Shown: positions 42,647-51,759, counted from the first letter of the stretch. The stretch is 64,000 bases of DNA from Phycisphaeraceae bacterium (GCA_029260715.1 JAJDCS010000009.1:62001-126000); one strand, 5' to 3'. The notes: a model not told the origin generated them from the sequence alone. Numbers and translations: made by a program.

Positions 42647-43429
42647 ATGCGGATCATACTCAACGCGGATGACTTTGGGTACGATGAAGATACCACCCAG
42701 GCCACGATCGAATGCTTCGAACGGGCCGGGCTTACCAGCGCTACGATTATGCCCAAGATGCCTGCCACACAGCAGGCGATCGCATACGCCAAGGCGCATG
42801 ACGAATTCAGCTTTGGCGTGCACCTGACCTATTGTACGGATACCGTCGAGGCACCGGTCTGCCCGCCGGGGCAAATACCGTCACTCGTGGACAAAGAAGG
42901 AGCATTCCTAAATTCAAATACCGTACGCTGGAAAAGCCTGTGGGGTAGGCTGTCGATCGCCGAAATTGAACTGGAAACCAAGGCCCAGATCGCCTTCCTC
43001 CAAGACCACGGCGTAAAGGTTTCACACGTGGACTCACACGGCCACATCCATAAATTCGGCCCGTTCCGAGAGGCGCTCAGACGCGTGCTACCACTTTTCC
43101 ACATCACACGCGTGCGCAACGCCCAGAACCTTTACCTGAAACGACCCTTAAAAAGCCCCACGTACTGGCTCGGTGGGATCTGGCGACAGAGGATCATGAA
43201 AAAATTTGAGACCACGGAAAGCTTTTATATGCCCGGCAGCAGCCTCGACGCGGATTGGAGCCAGGCCTTGCTAGCCAAGCTTGAGGCTTGCCCCCCTTCC
43301 GATCTTGAAATCGGATTTCACCCCGGCTACCAAGAAACTTGGCGAGACCAGGAAAGGCTCGATGCACAGGCGTTCGGCCCCATGGCCCAAGAACGGGGAC
43401 ACGAACTAGTCACATGGAACCAGATATGA
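42647..43429 (+). CDS. YdjC/ChbG-family carbohydrate deacetylase
   Basis: 260 residues. The N-terminus RIILNADDFGYDEDTTQA has the Asp metal ligands and VSHVDSHGHIHKFG carries the two His ligands, followed by EIGFHPGY. This family removes acetyl groups from N-acetylated sugars such as chitobiose or hopanoid glycans. ATG at 42647 with GAAGG upstream is the clear start; an earlier in-frame GTG at 42614 would add 11 residues before the conserved strand. First gene of the plus-strand glycan run. Confidence 0.85.
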   Translation: MRIILNADDFGYDEDTTQATIECFERAGLTSATIMPKMPATQQAIAYAKAHDEFSFGVHLTYCTDTVEAPVCPPGQIPSLVDKEGAFLNSNTVRWKSLWGRLSIAEIELETKAQIAFLQDHGVKVSHVDSHGHIHKFGPFREALRRVLPLFHITRVRNAQNLYLKRPLKSPTYWLGGIWRQRIMKKFETTESFYMPGSSLDADWSQALLAKLEACPPSDLEIGFHPGYQETWRDQERLDAQAFGPMAQERGHELVTWNQI

Positions 43430-43478
43430 TTTTGGCCGGGCTTTTTGCCCGATCACACGCCACACAGCGGAGCAACCA

Positions 43479-44063
43479 TTGCCCCCAACAGAACACGAAA
43501 CACAAGCCGCCGTCTTCCAAAAGCTGAACACCACCACAAAGTGGCCATACTCAGCAAGGGAATACTTCACGCGCTTCGCCTGGGAGTGGGTCCAACGCAC
43601 GCTCATCCGCTTCAGCATGCGTAAAGCACACCGGTGGCGGCGCTTCTTGCTCGCCCTTTTCGGCGCGCAAATCAACGCGCCATGCGGCACCAAACCAACC
43701 ACGCGGGTGCTGCACCCCTGGCTACTCACACTCGGCAAGCACTGCACCGTCTCCGAAGGCGTCACCGTCTACAATCTTGGGCACGTGACCATCGGAGACC
43801 ACACCGTTATCTCTCAAGACGTTTACATCTGCGCCGGCACGCACGACTACACGCAGCCGGACCTGCCCCTGCAAAGACAGCCGATCACGATCGGAAACGG
43901 CGTGTGGGTCTGCGCCGGCGCCTTCATCGGGCCGGGCGTGACAATAGGAGACAACAGCGTCATCGGCGCCCGGGCCGTCGTGATGAAAGACGTGCCCCCG
44001 GGTGTGGTCGTAGCGGGAAACCCAATGAAAACCATCAAGAACCGCGAAATGAACAACCGGTGA
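43479..44063 (+). CDS. Hexapeptide-repeat O-acetyltransferase (WcaF/LacA-like)
   Basis: 194 residues with the left-handed beta-helix repeats from about residue 85 (TVYNLGHVTIGDHTVISQDV, TIGNGVWVCAGAFIGPGVTI, DNSVIGARAVVMKDV) and the active-site His in CAGTHDY. Members acetylate sugar hydroxyls with acetyl-CoA. The start is TTG at 43479, supported by GGAG six bases upstream; it lies 50 bp after the deacetylase. It is followed after 34 bp by the GT2 gene, probably one operon. Confidence 0.85.
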   Translation: MPPTEHETQAAVFQKLNTTTKWPYSAREYFTRFAWEWVQRTLIRFSMRKAHRWRRFLLALFGAQINAPCGTKPTTRVLHPWLLTLGKHCTVSEGVTVYNLGHVTIGDHTVISQDVYICAGTHDYTQPDLPLQRQPITIGNGVWVCAGAFIGPGVTIGDNSVIGARAVVMKDVPPGVVVAGNPMKTIKNREMNNR

Positions 44064-44097
44064 TAACGCGGCACACCGCCAAAACAAGCGATCCGAC

Positions 44098-45033
44098 ATG
44101 AACGACACCAACGCGAACAACCCAGCCGACAACCCCGCCCAGGCGCACAGCGGTGTGCCTGTCAGCATCCTGGTGTTGACCAAAGACGAACAGATCAACA
44201 TCGAAGCGTGCCTCCAATGCCTGTCGTTCAGTGACGACGTCGTCGTGCTCGACAGCTACTCAACCGACCGTACCGTCGAGATCGCCAAGCAATTCCCCAA
44301 CGTCCGCGTCGTGCAACGCCGGTTTGACACATGGTCACGCCACAGCAACTGGGCTTTGGAGAACATCGATTTCAAATACCCGTGGGTGTATTACTCCGAC
44401 GCCGACGAACGCGTCACGCAGGAACTACGCGACGAGATCAACCGCACCATCCGCGACCCAAACCAGACAAACGCCGCCTTCCGTGTCCGGTACAAAAACA
44501 TGTTTCTGGGCCGCTGGCTCCGGCACGGGGGGATCTACCCCGTGTGGATCATCAGGCTGTTCCAGCCTGACAAAGTCCGGTACGAAGACCGCCAGGTCAA
44601 CGCACACCCCGTGGTCGACGGATCGATCGGCGAACTCAAGGAACACTTCATCCACTACAGCTTCAACAAGGGGCTTGGCCTTTGGTTCCAAAAGCACAAC
44701 GCGTACTCGTCGATGGAGTCGCACGAAGCGGTCAGCGTGCGGCACAACAAGTTTAACGAGCAGCTACGCTTGGCCAGGAGCGAAGACCGCGCCACCCGAC
44801 GCCGCGCCATCAAAAACATGAGTTTCTTCCTGCCCGGCAGGGCGCTGTTCCGCTTCCTCTACATGTACTTCCTCAAACTCGGGTTTTTGGACGGCCGTGC
44901 GGGGTTTCACTACGCGGCCCTGATCTCCATGTACGAGTACTGGATCGAGGTCAAAATCCGCGAGCAAGAGCAAGAGTGGTCCGGCCGCACCAAAGAGGTC
45001 GTCGGTCGGCTGCTTCAGGAGACCGGGGCATGA
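44098..45033 (+). CDS. Glycosyltransferase family 2 (WaaE-like)
   Basis: A 311-residue GT-A enzyme. ILVLTKDEQINIEACL opens the donor domain, DSYSTDRTVE binds the nucleotide and DADERVT holds the metal DxD. The C-terminal part with FLYMYFLKLGFLDGRAGFH is the membrane-associated tail of WaaE/KdtX-like transferases. Donor and acceptor are unknown. Its stop overlaps the ATG of the next gene by four bases (ATGA), so the two are coupled. Confidence 0.88.
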   Translation: MNDTNANNPADNPAQAHSGVPVSILVLTKDEQINIEACLQCLSFSDDVVVLDSYSTDRTVEIAKQFPNVRVVQRRFDTWSRHSNWALENIDFKYPWVYYSDADERVTQELRDEINRTIRDPNQTNAAFRVRYKNMFLGRWLRHGGIYPVWIIRLFQPDKVRYEDRQVNAHPVVDGSIGELKEHFIHYSFNKGLGLWFQKHNAYSSMESHEAVSVRHNKFNEQLRLARSEDRATRRRAIKNMSFFLPGRALFRFLYMYFLKLGFLDGRAGFHYAALISMYEYWIEVKIREQEQEWSGRTKEVVGRLLQETGA

Positions 45034-46673
45034 GTCAGCCGCTGATCGAGGTGCTGATCCCCACGCTCAACGAAGCGGGGCAGATCGCCGAGACGGTGGC
45101 CAACGCGATACGGCTTGGCCCCGTCTTCGTGGTCGATTCGCAGAGCACCGACGAAACACGTCGCCTGGCCCAGGAAGCGGGCGCGACCGTCATCGAACAC
45201 CCGTTCGAAGGCTACGCGACGCAAAAAAACTGGGCGCTCGACAACGCACCCTTCAAAGGGCGGTGGGTGTTCGTCATGGACGCCGACGAACGGATCACCC
45301 CCCAACTCCGCGACGAACTGCACAAAGCCGTTCAAGCCGACCAAGACGTAGACGCCTACCAAGTCAACCGCCTGATGATCTTCATGGGCCGCGAGATCAA
45401 GCACGGCGGGTTCTACCCCGACCAGAGCCTGCGCCTGCTCAAGCGGGGGCGGTGCCGGTTCGGAGACCGCCTCGTCCACGAGAAAGCCGTCTGCTCGGGA
45501 AAAACAGGCTGGCTGGCTCACCCCCTGCTTCACATCCGCCAAGAAACCCTCTCGGAATACTTAAATAAACAAATCCATTACGCGGAACTCGAAAGCAGAG
45601 AATTGATCAAACAAGTGCCCCCACCACAGGCGCCCGCCCGTGCCCCTTTCCAACCCCTATGGACGTTCCTCTCCATATACGCCCTGCGCCTAGGGTTCCT
45701 CGACGGACGTGCGGGCCTGCACCTGGCGATGCTCACCGCCAACTACGAACACATGGTCGGCCTGCTGTACCGCGAAAAACTCAACGAGCTACCCCGCGAT
45801 GATGACAGCACCGCGCAGCCCCCACCCGAGCAGACCCAAACCCTCCCGATCTCGATCCTTATTTTGACACTCAACGAAGAATCCAACTTGCCCGAGTGCT
45901 TGGAGTCGATCCGGTGGTGCGACGACGTCGTCGTGTTCGACTCTTACAGCACCGACCGCACGGTCGAACTCGCCCAAGCAGCGGGCGCCCGGGTCGTCCA
46001 GCGCCGTTTTGATAACTGGTCCGCCCACCAAAACTGGGCGATGGAGAATATCGAATTCAAACACAAGTGGGTGTTCTACCTCGACGCCGACGAGCGCATG
46101 ACGCCCCAGGTGAAAGCCGAGATCGCCTCGGCCGCCAACGACCCGGCGGAAACCCGGGTCGCCTTTTATTGCGGGCGACGCAACTACTTCATGGGCAAGT
46201 GGCTCAAACACGCCATGCCGCCGGGCATGGTCATGCGATTCTTCATCCCCTCAAAAATCCGCTTCGAGCGGCTGGTTAACCCGACACCCGTGATCGACGG
46301 GAATTACGGATACCTCCGTCAATACTTCGATCACTACAGCTTCGGCAAAGGGATCACCGCCTGGGTCGACAAGCACAACAAATACTCCCAGCTTGAAGCG
46401 ATTGAAGGCATGAAACTTCTCAAAGGACAGCACGGACCACAGCCGTCGCTTTGGGACCACGACCCCGCGGTCCGCCGCAAGGCGCTCAAAAACCTGTCGT
46501 TCAGCATGCCCCTGCGCCCGCTGCTGAAGTTCTGCTACATCTACTTTATCAAGCTGGGGTTCCTCGACGGGCGGGCAGGGCTGACCTACTGCACCCTACA
46601 AACGATCTACGAATACATGATCACGATCAAGATGAAAGAACTCAAGAGACGCGAGAAAAACCTGCCGATCTGA
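45030..46673 (+). CDS. Tandem two-domain glycosyltransferase family 2 protein
   Basis: 547 residues with two complete GT2 modules. Module 1 (about 1-260) has VLIPTLNEAGQIAET, DSQSTDET, DADERIT and ends at the LGFLDGRAGLHLA tail. Module 2 (about 270-547) has ILILTLNEESNLPECL, DSYSTDRTVE, DADERMT and the matching tail. Module 2 resembles the preceding gene (DSYSTDRTVE, VVQRRFD and DADER in both) more than it resembles module 1, which points to duplication and fusion. The ATG at 45030 overlaps the previous stop. Probably adds two sugars in sequence or one in alternation. Confidence 0.88.
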   Translation: MSQPLIEVLIPTLNEAGQIAETVANAIRLGPVFVVDSQSTDETRRLAQEAGATVIEHPFEGYATQKNWALDNAPFKGRWVFVMDADERITPQLRDELHKAVQADQDVDAYQVNRLMIFMGREIKHGGFYPDQSLRLLKRGRCRFGDRLVHEKAVCSGKTGWLAHPLLHIRQETLSEYLNKQIHYAELESRELIKQVPPPQAPARAPFQPLWTFLSIYALRLGFLDGRAGLHLAMLTANYEHMVGLLYREKLNELPRDDDSTAQPPPEQTQTLPISILILTLNEESNLPECLESIRWCDDVVVFDSYSTDRTVELAQAAGARVVQRRFDNWSAHQNWAMENIEFKHKWVFYLDADERMTPQVKAEIASAANDPAETRVAFYCGRRNYFMGKWLKHAMPPGMVMRFFIPSKIRFERLVNPTPVIDGNYGYLRQYFDHYSFGKGITAWVDKHNKYSQLEAIEGMKLLKGQHGPQPSLWDHDPAVRRKALKNLSFSMPLRPLLKFCYIYFIKLGFLDGRAGLTYCTLQTIYEYMITIKMKELKRREKNLPI

Positions 46674-46790
46674 CACAAAAACCCCGCTATTGGGCGTGGT
46701 CACACCCGGGCTTACGCATTGGCCTGTTAAAAATACATGAATCTTAGCTCCGCCCGCATGCCACGACCCCGCCGCGTGTAAAATCCCGCG

Positions 46791-47564
46791 ATGGACCACC
46801 TGCTGATCGCCTCCGCGGCGTTGCTGGCCTCAGCGCTGACGCTGTTTTCCGGTTTCGGGCTCGGCACACTGCTGATGCCCGTGATGGCTGTCTTTTTCCC
46901 CGTCGACACAGCCGTGGCGTTGACCGCTGTGGTACACCTGCTCAACAACCTGTTCAAGCTGGCCCTGCTGGGGCGACACGCAGGCGCCGCGGTCGTGTGG
47001 CGGTTCGGGGTGCCGGCCATGATCGCCGCCTTCGGGGGCGCCGCCGCGCTGGCGTGGCTGGCTAACCTTCAACCGCTACTCACCTACCGGCTTGGCACGC
47101 TGCCCTGTGAAGTCACAACAGCCAAGCTCGTCATCGCCGTGCTGATGGTGGTGTTCGCGCTGTGGGAATGGCTGCCGGCGTTGAGACGCGTTCAGTTTGG
47201 ACGACGCGCACTGCCCATCGGCGGGGTGCTCAGCGGGTTCTTCGGGGGTTTATCGGGGCATCAGGGCGCCCTGCGCAGCGCCTTCCTGCTGAGGTGCGGG
47301 TTATCCAAAGAGGGCTTTATCGCCACCGGCGTGGCGATCGCCTGCCTCGTGGACGCCAGCCGATTGCTGGCCTACAGCACCAAACTCGCAGCGGCGGACC
47401 TGCAAACCAATAGCGGTTTGCTGATCACCGCTGTCGTGGCGGCATTCCTGGGGGCTTTCGTGGGTACTCGGCTGATTAAGAAAGTCACGATCCAGGCCAT
47501 CCAGACCCTGGTCTCGCTGATGCTCTTTGGATTAGCCGGATTGTTGGCTGCGGGGCTGATCTGA
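46791..47564 (+). CDS. TauE/SafE (TSUP)-family membrane transporter
   Basis: 257 residues with about eight transmembrane helices and the GGVLSGFFGGLSGHQGALRS turn typical of the TauE/SafE family, which exports sulfite or organosulfonates or takes up sulfur compounds. It is 118 bp after the GT2 gene and seems independent. Substrate unknown. It is convergent with the small zinc-ribbon gene. Confidence 0.85.
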   Translation: MDHLLIASAALLASALTLFSGFGLGTLLMPVMAVFFPVDTAVALTAVVHLLNNLFKLALLGRHAGAAVVWRFGVPAMIAAFGGAAALAWLANLQPLLTYRLGTLPCEVTTAKLVIAVLMVVFALWEWLPALRRVQFGRRALPIGGVLSGFFGGLSGHQGALRSAFLLRCGLSKEGFIATGVAIACLVDASRLLAYSTKLAAADLQTNSGLLITAVVAAFLGAFVGTRLIKKVTIQAIQTLVSLMLFGLAGLLAAGLI

Positions 47565-47571
47565 AAATACG

Positions 47572-47739
47572 TTAGGAGGCTTTCTTGCCGCCACCCGCCG
47601 CCGGTGCGCCGGCCGGGATCTTGATCTTCATCCCGCACTGCTTGCACATCACCGACTTGCCCCTAGCCGTTTGAGGCACCGATAGGATCGCCTTACACCG
47701 CAGGTTCGGGCAGATCATGCGAATCATGGCATCAGCCAT
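47572..47739 (-). CDS. Small zinc-ribbon protein, 55 aa
   Basis: A short gene with ATG at 47739 and AAGGA seven bases upstream. The product has two Cys pairs, Cys10 and Cys15 in CPNLRC and Cys32-X-X-Cys35 in CKQCG, followed by a Gly/Ala/Lys-rich tail ending GGGKKAS. This matches the MJ0042-like zinc ribbon seen in planctomycetes, where such domains are often the N-terminus of larger proteins. It is here a stand-alone protein, possibly a nucleic-acid or protein adaptor. Confidence 0.7.
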   Translation of the reverse strand: MADAMIRMICPNLRCKAILSVPQTARGKSVMCKQCGMKIKIPAGAPAAGGGKKAS

Positions 47740-47912
47740 AACAGGTTCCTTATGCCAACGTAGGGGACACGGTCTATTTTATTATCGAACCAATCGCAAT
47801 AATACTTCAGGCTTACCCACAACAAAAGTTATCGGTAATCACAGCGCCCGACAGCCACGGCCCCACAGGCCAAAACGACCCACAAGATATTGCAATGCCC
47901 GATTTTATAGCA

Positions 47913-48644
47913 CTAACGAACCAGCCGGAGTGATTCATACTTCGTGATCCCAAATAGCCCCAGCGGCTTGTTGATCTGTTTGATTTTTTCCGCCACCCAC
48001 CCCCGACCCGGTGCGTACGCGGTAAACGTGGTCACCTCGATATCCGCCATCCGAAGATCGAAATGCCGGCGGATCTTCACAACATACGCCTCGAACGCCC
48101 CCGCTTCCGTCACCACATCCTGAATCCCCAACAATTCAACGCTGTATTCACAAGTGCCCTGCTCACGAGCCGACCCGTCGCGCAGACTGCTCACCAAAAC
48201 CTCAGCCGAACGCTCAACCGGCGAACCCGGCGCCAACTCCCCGGGCAGCATGACCAACGGCGGGTCATAAGTCACCGCAGCGTCTTCGCCAAATTCCTCC
48301 TCACGACGGATGACCACGTCGCCGCTGCCATTAATCTGTAGATAACTGGCCCGCAGGCCCTCATACCGGTGCTCAAATTGATGATCGCCCACTTCCTTGA
48401 TGGTGTACCGCACCGCCACCGCACCGCCGTTCCCCTCAACCCGCCGCACTTCACCGGCCCCGGCGGCCAACGGCAGCAGCTCTTTCGACGCGACCGCCTC
48501 GGCGGGGCGCAGCGTCACCCCAGGGCCGGCTAACTCGACATAATCCACCACCGGCCGCGCGGCGCAGCCTATAACCACCCCGCACCATGCCGCCACCAAC
48601 GCCAGCAGGAAAAACCGGCGAACTGATCGGTAACTTTGCCCCAT
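47913..48644 (-). CDS. Lipoprotein of unknown function, 243 aa
   Basis: The signal peptide ends in the lipobox VIGC with Cys27. The mature part is beta-rich, with VRYTIKEVGDHQFEHRYEGL and a C-terminal half (about 150-243: TCEYSVELLGIQDVVTEAGA, FTAYAPGRGWVAEKIKQ) like the periplasmic DUF-type lipoproteins whose C-terminus tracks a conserved GxGWV element. I cannot name a function. It is divergent from the SLC13 gene at 48735; the 90-bp gap must hold both promoters. Confidence 0.75.
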   Translation of the reverse strand: MGQSYRSVRRFFLLALVAAWCGVVIGCAARPVVDYVELAGPGVTLRPAEAVASKELLPLAAGAGEVRRVEGNGGAVAVRYTIKEVGDHQFEHRYEGLRASYLQINGSGDVVIRREEEFGEDAAVTYDPPLVMLPGELAPGSPVERSAEVLVSSLRDGSAREQGTCEYSVELLGIQDVVTEAGAFEAYVVKIRRHFDLRMADIEVTTFTAYAPGRGWVAEKIKQINKPLGLFGITKYESLRLVR

Positions 48645-48734
48645 GCCGATACAATAACACCTTTACCGTAGAAGGCGGTAATGTGTGAACCCCTATACCG
48701 TGCGGCTGTTACCGCACCGATTGGCTAAAGCAAT

Positions 48735-50552
48735 ATGACCTGGGAAGGCTGGGTAACAATCACGATCGTGCTGCTCATGGCTGTGGCGCTGCTGCGGAGC
48801 ATCGCCGGGCCGGATGTCGTGCTCATGGGCGGGCTGACCCTGCTCATGACACTCCAACTCTTCTCCGACAAATTCCTCAGCCCCGCCCAAGCCGCAGCCG
48901 GCTTTGGAAACGAGGGGCTGCTGACCATCGGCGTCTTGTTCGTGATCGCAGAGGGCCTAAGCCTCACCGGCGCCATGGACGTCCTCGCCCAGCCGCTGCT
49001 GGGTAGACCCAAAACAGCGCTCACCGCCCAGATTCGCATGATGGCCCCCACCGCCGTCCTCAGCGCATTCCTCAACAACACCACCATTGTCGCCATGTTC
49101 ATCCCAGCCATCAATGACTGGTGCAAAAAAATCGGCGTCAGCCCCTCAAAACTATTTATGCCGCTGAGCTTCGCCGCCATCATGGGCGGCTGCTGCACGC
49201 TCATCGGCACCACGACCAACCTCATCGTCCACGGCATGGTCCTGTCCGACCAAGCCAAGGGCGAGCTCGCGGGCATCGATATCGGCATGTTCACCATCTC
49301 AGCAGTGGGCTTGCCGGTTGCCTTCGCCGGTATGCTCTACATCCTGCTGACCTCGCCCGTGCTGCTGCCAAACCGCGGCAAGCGCACGATCAGCCTCGCC
49401 GAAGCCAGAAGATACACCGTCGAGATGCTCGTCGAAACAGGCAGCGCCGTCGACGGCCAATCGATCGAACAGGCCGGCCTGCGACACCTGCCGGGGGCCT
49501 ACCTCGTCGAAATCGACCGCGGCGGCGACCGGCTGATCGCCGTGGGCCCCGAACAAATCCTGCGCGGAGGCGACCAACTCATCTTCGTCGGCGTCGTCGA
49601 CTCCGTACGAGACCTGCAAAAAATCCGAGGCCTCGTGCCCGCCACCGACCAGGTCTTCAAACTCAAAGACCCCCGCCCAGGCCGCTGCCTCGTCGAAGCC
49701 GTCGTCAGCAACTCATGCCCGCTCCTGGGCAAAACCATCCGAGAGGGGCGGTTCCGCACCGTATACAACGCCGCCGTCATCGCCGTCTACCGCAGCGGCG
49801 AGCACCTCAACCAGAAGATCGGCGACATCGTCCTGCGCCCGGGTGACACACTGCTAATCGAAACGCACCCTCGCTTTATCGAGACCCAGCGTAACCGCCA
49901 GGATTTCTTCCTCGTCTCACAAGTCGAAGGCTCCCAGCCAAGACGCCACGACCGCGCCTGGATCGCGCTATTGCTCTTAGCGGGCATCGTCGCACTGTCA
50001 GCCACCGACACCATGAGGCTGCTCAACGCCGCGCTACTCGCAGCTGGCATGATGGTGATCACCCGCTGTTGCTCCGCCCACGAAGCTCGCGCCAGCATCG
50101 AATGGCGCGTCCTAGTCATCATCGGCGCCGCCCTGGGCATCGGCCGCGCCCTGGAAACCACCGGCGCCGCACAGGGAATCGCCACGCAGCTCATCGGGCT
50201 GTTTCAGGGGCTGGGGCCGATCGGCGTGTTGCTGGGCGTCTACCTCGTGACCATGCTATTCAACACCCTGATCGGCGCCGCCGGCGCCGCGGCCATGGTC
50301 TTCCCCATCGCCAAAGCCACCGCCGCCGCACTAGGCGTCAGCTTCATGCCGTTCGTCATCGCGCTGATGATCGGCGCGTCCTCCAGCTACGCCTCGCTGT
50401 TCTACCAGACCAACCTCATGGTCTACGGCCCAGGCGGGTACCGCTTCACCGACTACCTCCGGTTCGGACTGCCTTTGAACTTATTAGTCATGGCGGTCGT
50501 GATGGCCGTGGTGCCCAAGGTCTGGCCGCTGGTCGCGGTCATCCCAAATTAG
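48735..50552 (+). CDS. SLC13-family transporter with two TrkA-C (RCK_C) domains
   Basis: 605 residues. The N-terminal membrane half (about 1-210) has FLNNTTIVAMFIPA and GTTTNLIVHG signatures. Two cytosolic TrkA-C domains follow (about 225-310 with AYLVEIDRGGDRLIAVGP and about 315-400 with AAVIAVYRSGEHLNQKIGD), then the second membrane half (about 415-605) with FNTLIGAAGAAAMVFP. It is typical of bacterial sulfate or phosphate permeases regulated by ligand binding to RCK domains. The 3' end overlaps the convergent DciA-like gene by 14 bp. Confidence 0.9.
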   Translation: MTWEGWVTITIVLLMAVALLRSIAGPDVVLMGGLTLLMTLQLFSDKFLSPAQAAAGFGNEGLLTIGVLFVIAEGLSLTGAMDVLAQPLLGRPKTALTAQIRMMAPTAVLSAFLNNTTIVAMFIPAINDWCKKIGVSPSKLFMPLSFAAIMGGCCTLIGTTTNLIVHGMVLSDQAKGELAGIDIGMFTISAVGLPVAFAGMLYILLTSPVLLPNRGKRTISLAEARRYTVEMLVETGSAVDGQSIEQAGLRHLPGAYLVEIDRGGDRLIAVGPEQILRGGDQLIFVGVVDSVRDLQKIRGLVPATDQVFKLKDPRPGRCLVEAVVSNSCPLLGKTIREGRFRTVYNAAVIAVYRSGEHLNQKIGDIVLRPGDTLLIETHPRFIETQRNRQDFFLVSQVEGSQPRRHDRAWIALLLLAGIVALSATDTMRLLNAALLAAGMMVITRCCSAHEARASIEWRVLVIIGAALGIGRALETTGAAQGIATQLIGLFQGLGPIGVLLGVYLVTMLFNTLIGAAGAAAMVFPIAKATAAALGVSFMPFVIALMIGASSSYASLFYQTNLMVYGPGGYRFTDYLRFGLPLNLLVMAVVMAVVPKVWPLVAVIPN

Positions 50553-50925
50553 CAAGACCGGGCACTGTGCCGATCGGCCCCACCCGCAACTGCACGCGCC
50601 GCAACGCAGGGCCCTTGTGCTCCATCACCAGCCGTTGTCGCAAACCGCACCGCAACAGCCGGTCCAACTCATACAGCCGGGCGCTGGAATCCACCGTCAC
50701 CTTCAGCACCCCCCGCTGCAACGACTCAAGCCGCGTGTGACCAGCCAACCCCGCGGGCAACAGCCGGTCCCAAAGCTCGGTGATCGCGTTCAACTGCTTA
50801 AACGGACGCTCAACCTGCGACTTAAACTGCTGCTTGAGAAAACCCAGCGTCTGATCACGCTCAGGCCGAACACGCCACTGCCGCAAACGGTTGATATGGT
50901 CGATTCGTGGATCGGGCAAACCCAT
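50539..50925 (-). CDS. DUF721/DciA-like protein
   Basis: 128 residues. The C-terminal two-thirds (about 35-115) has the DUF721 fold: FKSQVERPFKQLNAITELWDRLLPAGLAGHT, then VTVDSSARLYELDRLLRCGL. DciA helps load the replicative helicase DnaB in many bacteria lacking DnaC. The gene overlaps the SLC13 stop by 14 bp, tail to tail, and is divergent from aroK. Confidence 0.75.
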   Translation of the reverse strand: MGLPDPRIDHINRLRQWRVRPERDQTLGFLKQQFKSQVERPFKQLNAITELWDRLLPAGLAGHTRLESLQRGVLKVTVDSSARLYELDRLLRCGLRQRLVMEHKGPALRRVQLRVGPIGTVPGLANLG

Positions 50926-50978
50926 CGCCCGATTCTACCCTCAGCACCGTGCCTTGGCTGACGATACAATCGCCGCCT

Positions 50979-51503
50979 GTGAATGTGATCCTCATCGGCT
51001 ACCGGGGCAGCGGCAAAACCACCTTAGGCAAGCAAGTAGCCATGCGCCAATGGCTGAACTTTGTCGACGTGGACGACGAGGTGCGCAAACGCTTCAACGA
51101 AGGATCGATCGCCGACATCTGGGCCAAACGCGGCGAAGGCGAGTGGCGACGCGTCGAGGTCGAGGTCACCGAAGAACTCTGCGTCAAGGACGGACTGGTC
51201 ATCGCCCTGGGCGGCGGCACACTGCTCGAACCCGGCGCACGCCGCGCCGTCTTAAACGCCAAAGACACCGTGCGAATCTACCTACACTGCGAGCCACAGG
51301 AGCTGCACCGCCGCATCAGCCAAGACCCCAAATCCACCCAAGACCGCCCCGCCCTGACCGACCTGGGCGGCGGTATCGAAGAAATCGAAAAAGTCCTCGC
51401 CGAACGCGAACCGATCTACCGCGCCGTGGCCGACAAAGTGTTCGACGTCACAAACCTCCGCCCCGACAACGGCGTGCGATACCTCATCGAGCGGTGTCTC
51501 TAA
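50979..51503 (+). CDS. aroK: Shikimate kinase
   Basis: 174 residues. P-loop ILIGYRGSGKTTLG, DVDDEV as the shikimate-binding Asp region and ALGGGTLLEPGARRAV as the substrate Gly loop are diagnostic. It phosphorylates shikimate in aromatic amino acid synthesis. The frame extends to 50907, but GTG at 50979 starts just before the P-loop as in homologues and avoids overlap with the divergent DUF721 gene. No other aro gene is in the window. Confidence 0.93.
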   Translation: MNVILIGYRGSGKTTLGKQVAMRQWLNFVDVDDEVRKRFNEGSIADIWAKRGEGEWRRVEVEVTEELCVKDGLVIALGGGTLLEPGARRAVLNAKDTVRIYLHCEPQELHRRISQDPKSTQDRPALTDLGGGIEEIEKVLAEREPIYRAVADKVFDVTNLRPDNGVRYLIERCL

Positions 51504-51513
51504 CTGTTGAGGC

Positions 51514-51661
51514 TACAGCAAATGGTGTGATGAATCGCCATTCGCCGCCATGATGCCTGTCACCGGCCGGGTGGCACGGCTTGCTTGCAAGCCGTGATAT
51601 GAGGCGCCGCCATGACGCCTGTCACCGAATAGAATGGCGGATAATGACACCAGTTGCTCTA
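51514..51661. repeat. MITE-like dispersed element, family 1, copy C (full length)
   Basis: 148 bp with TACAGCAAATGGTGTGAT at the left and the reverse complement of the right end (ends ATGACACCAGTTGCTCTA) matching at 15 of 18 positions. It shares with copy A the left segment as well as the right 96 bp. The internal hairpin CACGGCTTGC/GCAAGCCGTG is intact. It lies directly after aroK. Confidence 0.8.
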
Positions 51662-51683
51662 AAACCCCCCTCCCCCTACGCGC

Positions 51684-51759
51684 ACAAAAAAAAGCCGGGC
51701 GAGCGGATAATGGTGATAGACAATGACGGTTTGAAATCCTGCGACGCGCTCGCTCGGCT
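51684..51759 (-). terminator. Long-loop rho-independent terminator of the carbamoyltransferase-nfo operon
   Basis: Read on the minus strand a 13-bp stem (AGCCGAGCGAGCG with CGCTCGCCCGGCT, one wobble pair) encloses a 41-nt loop and is followed by a run of eight T. It lies about 90 bp after the end of the nfo gene (51848), in the 344-bp gap 51504-51847 that otherwise holds only the family-1 element. Confidence 0.65.
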
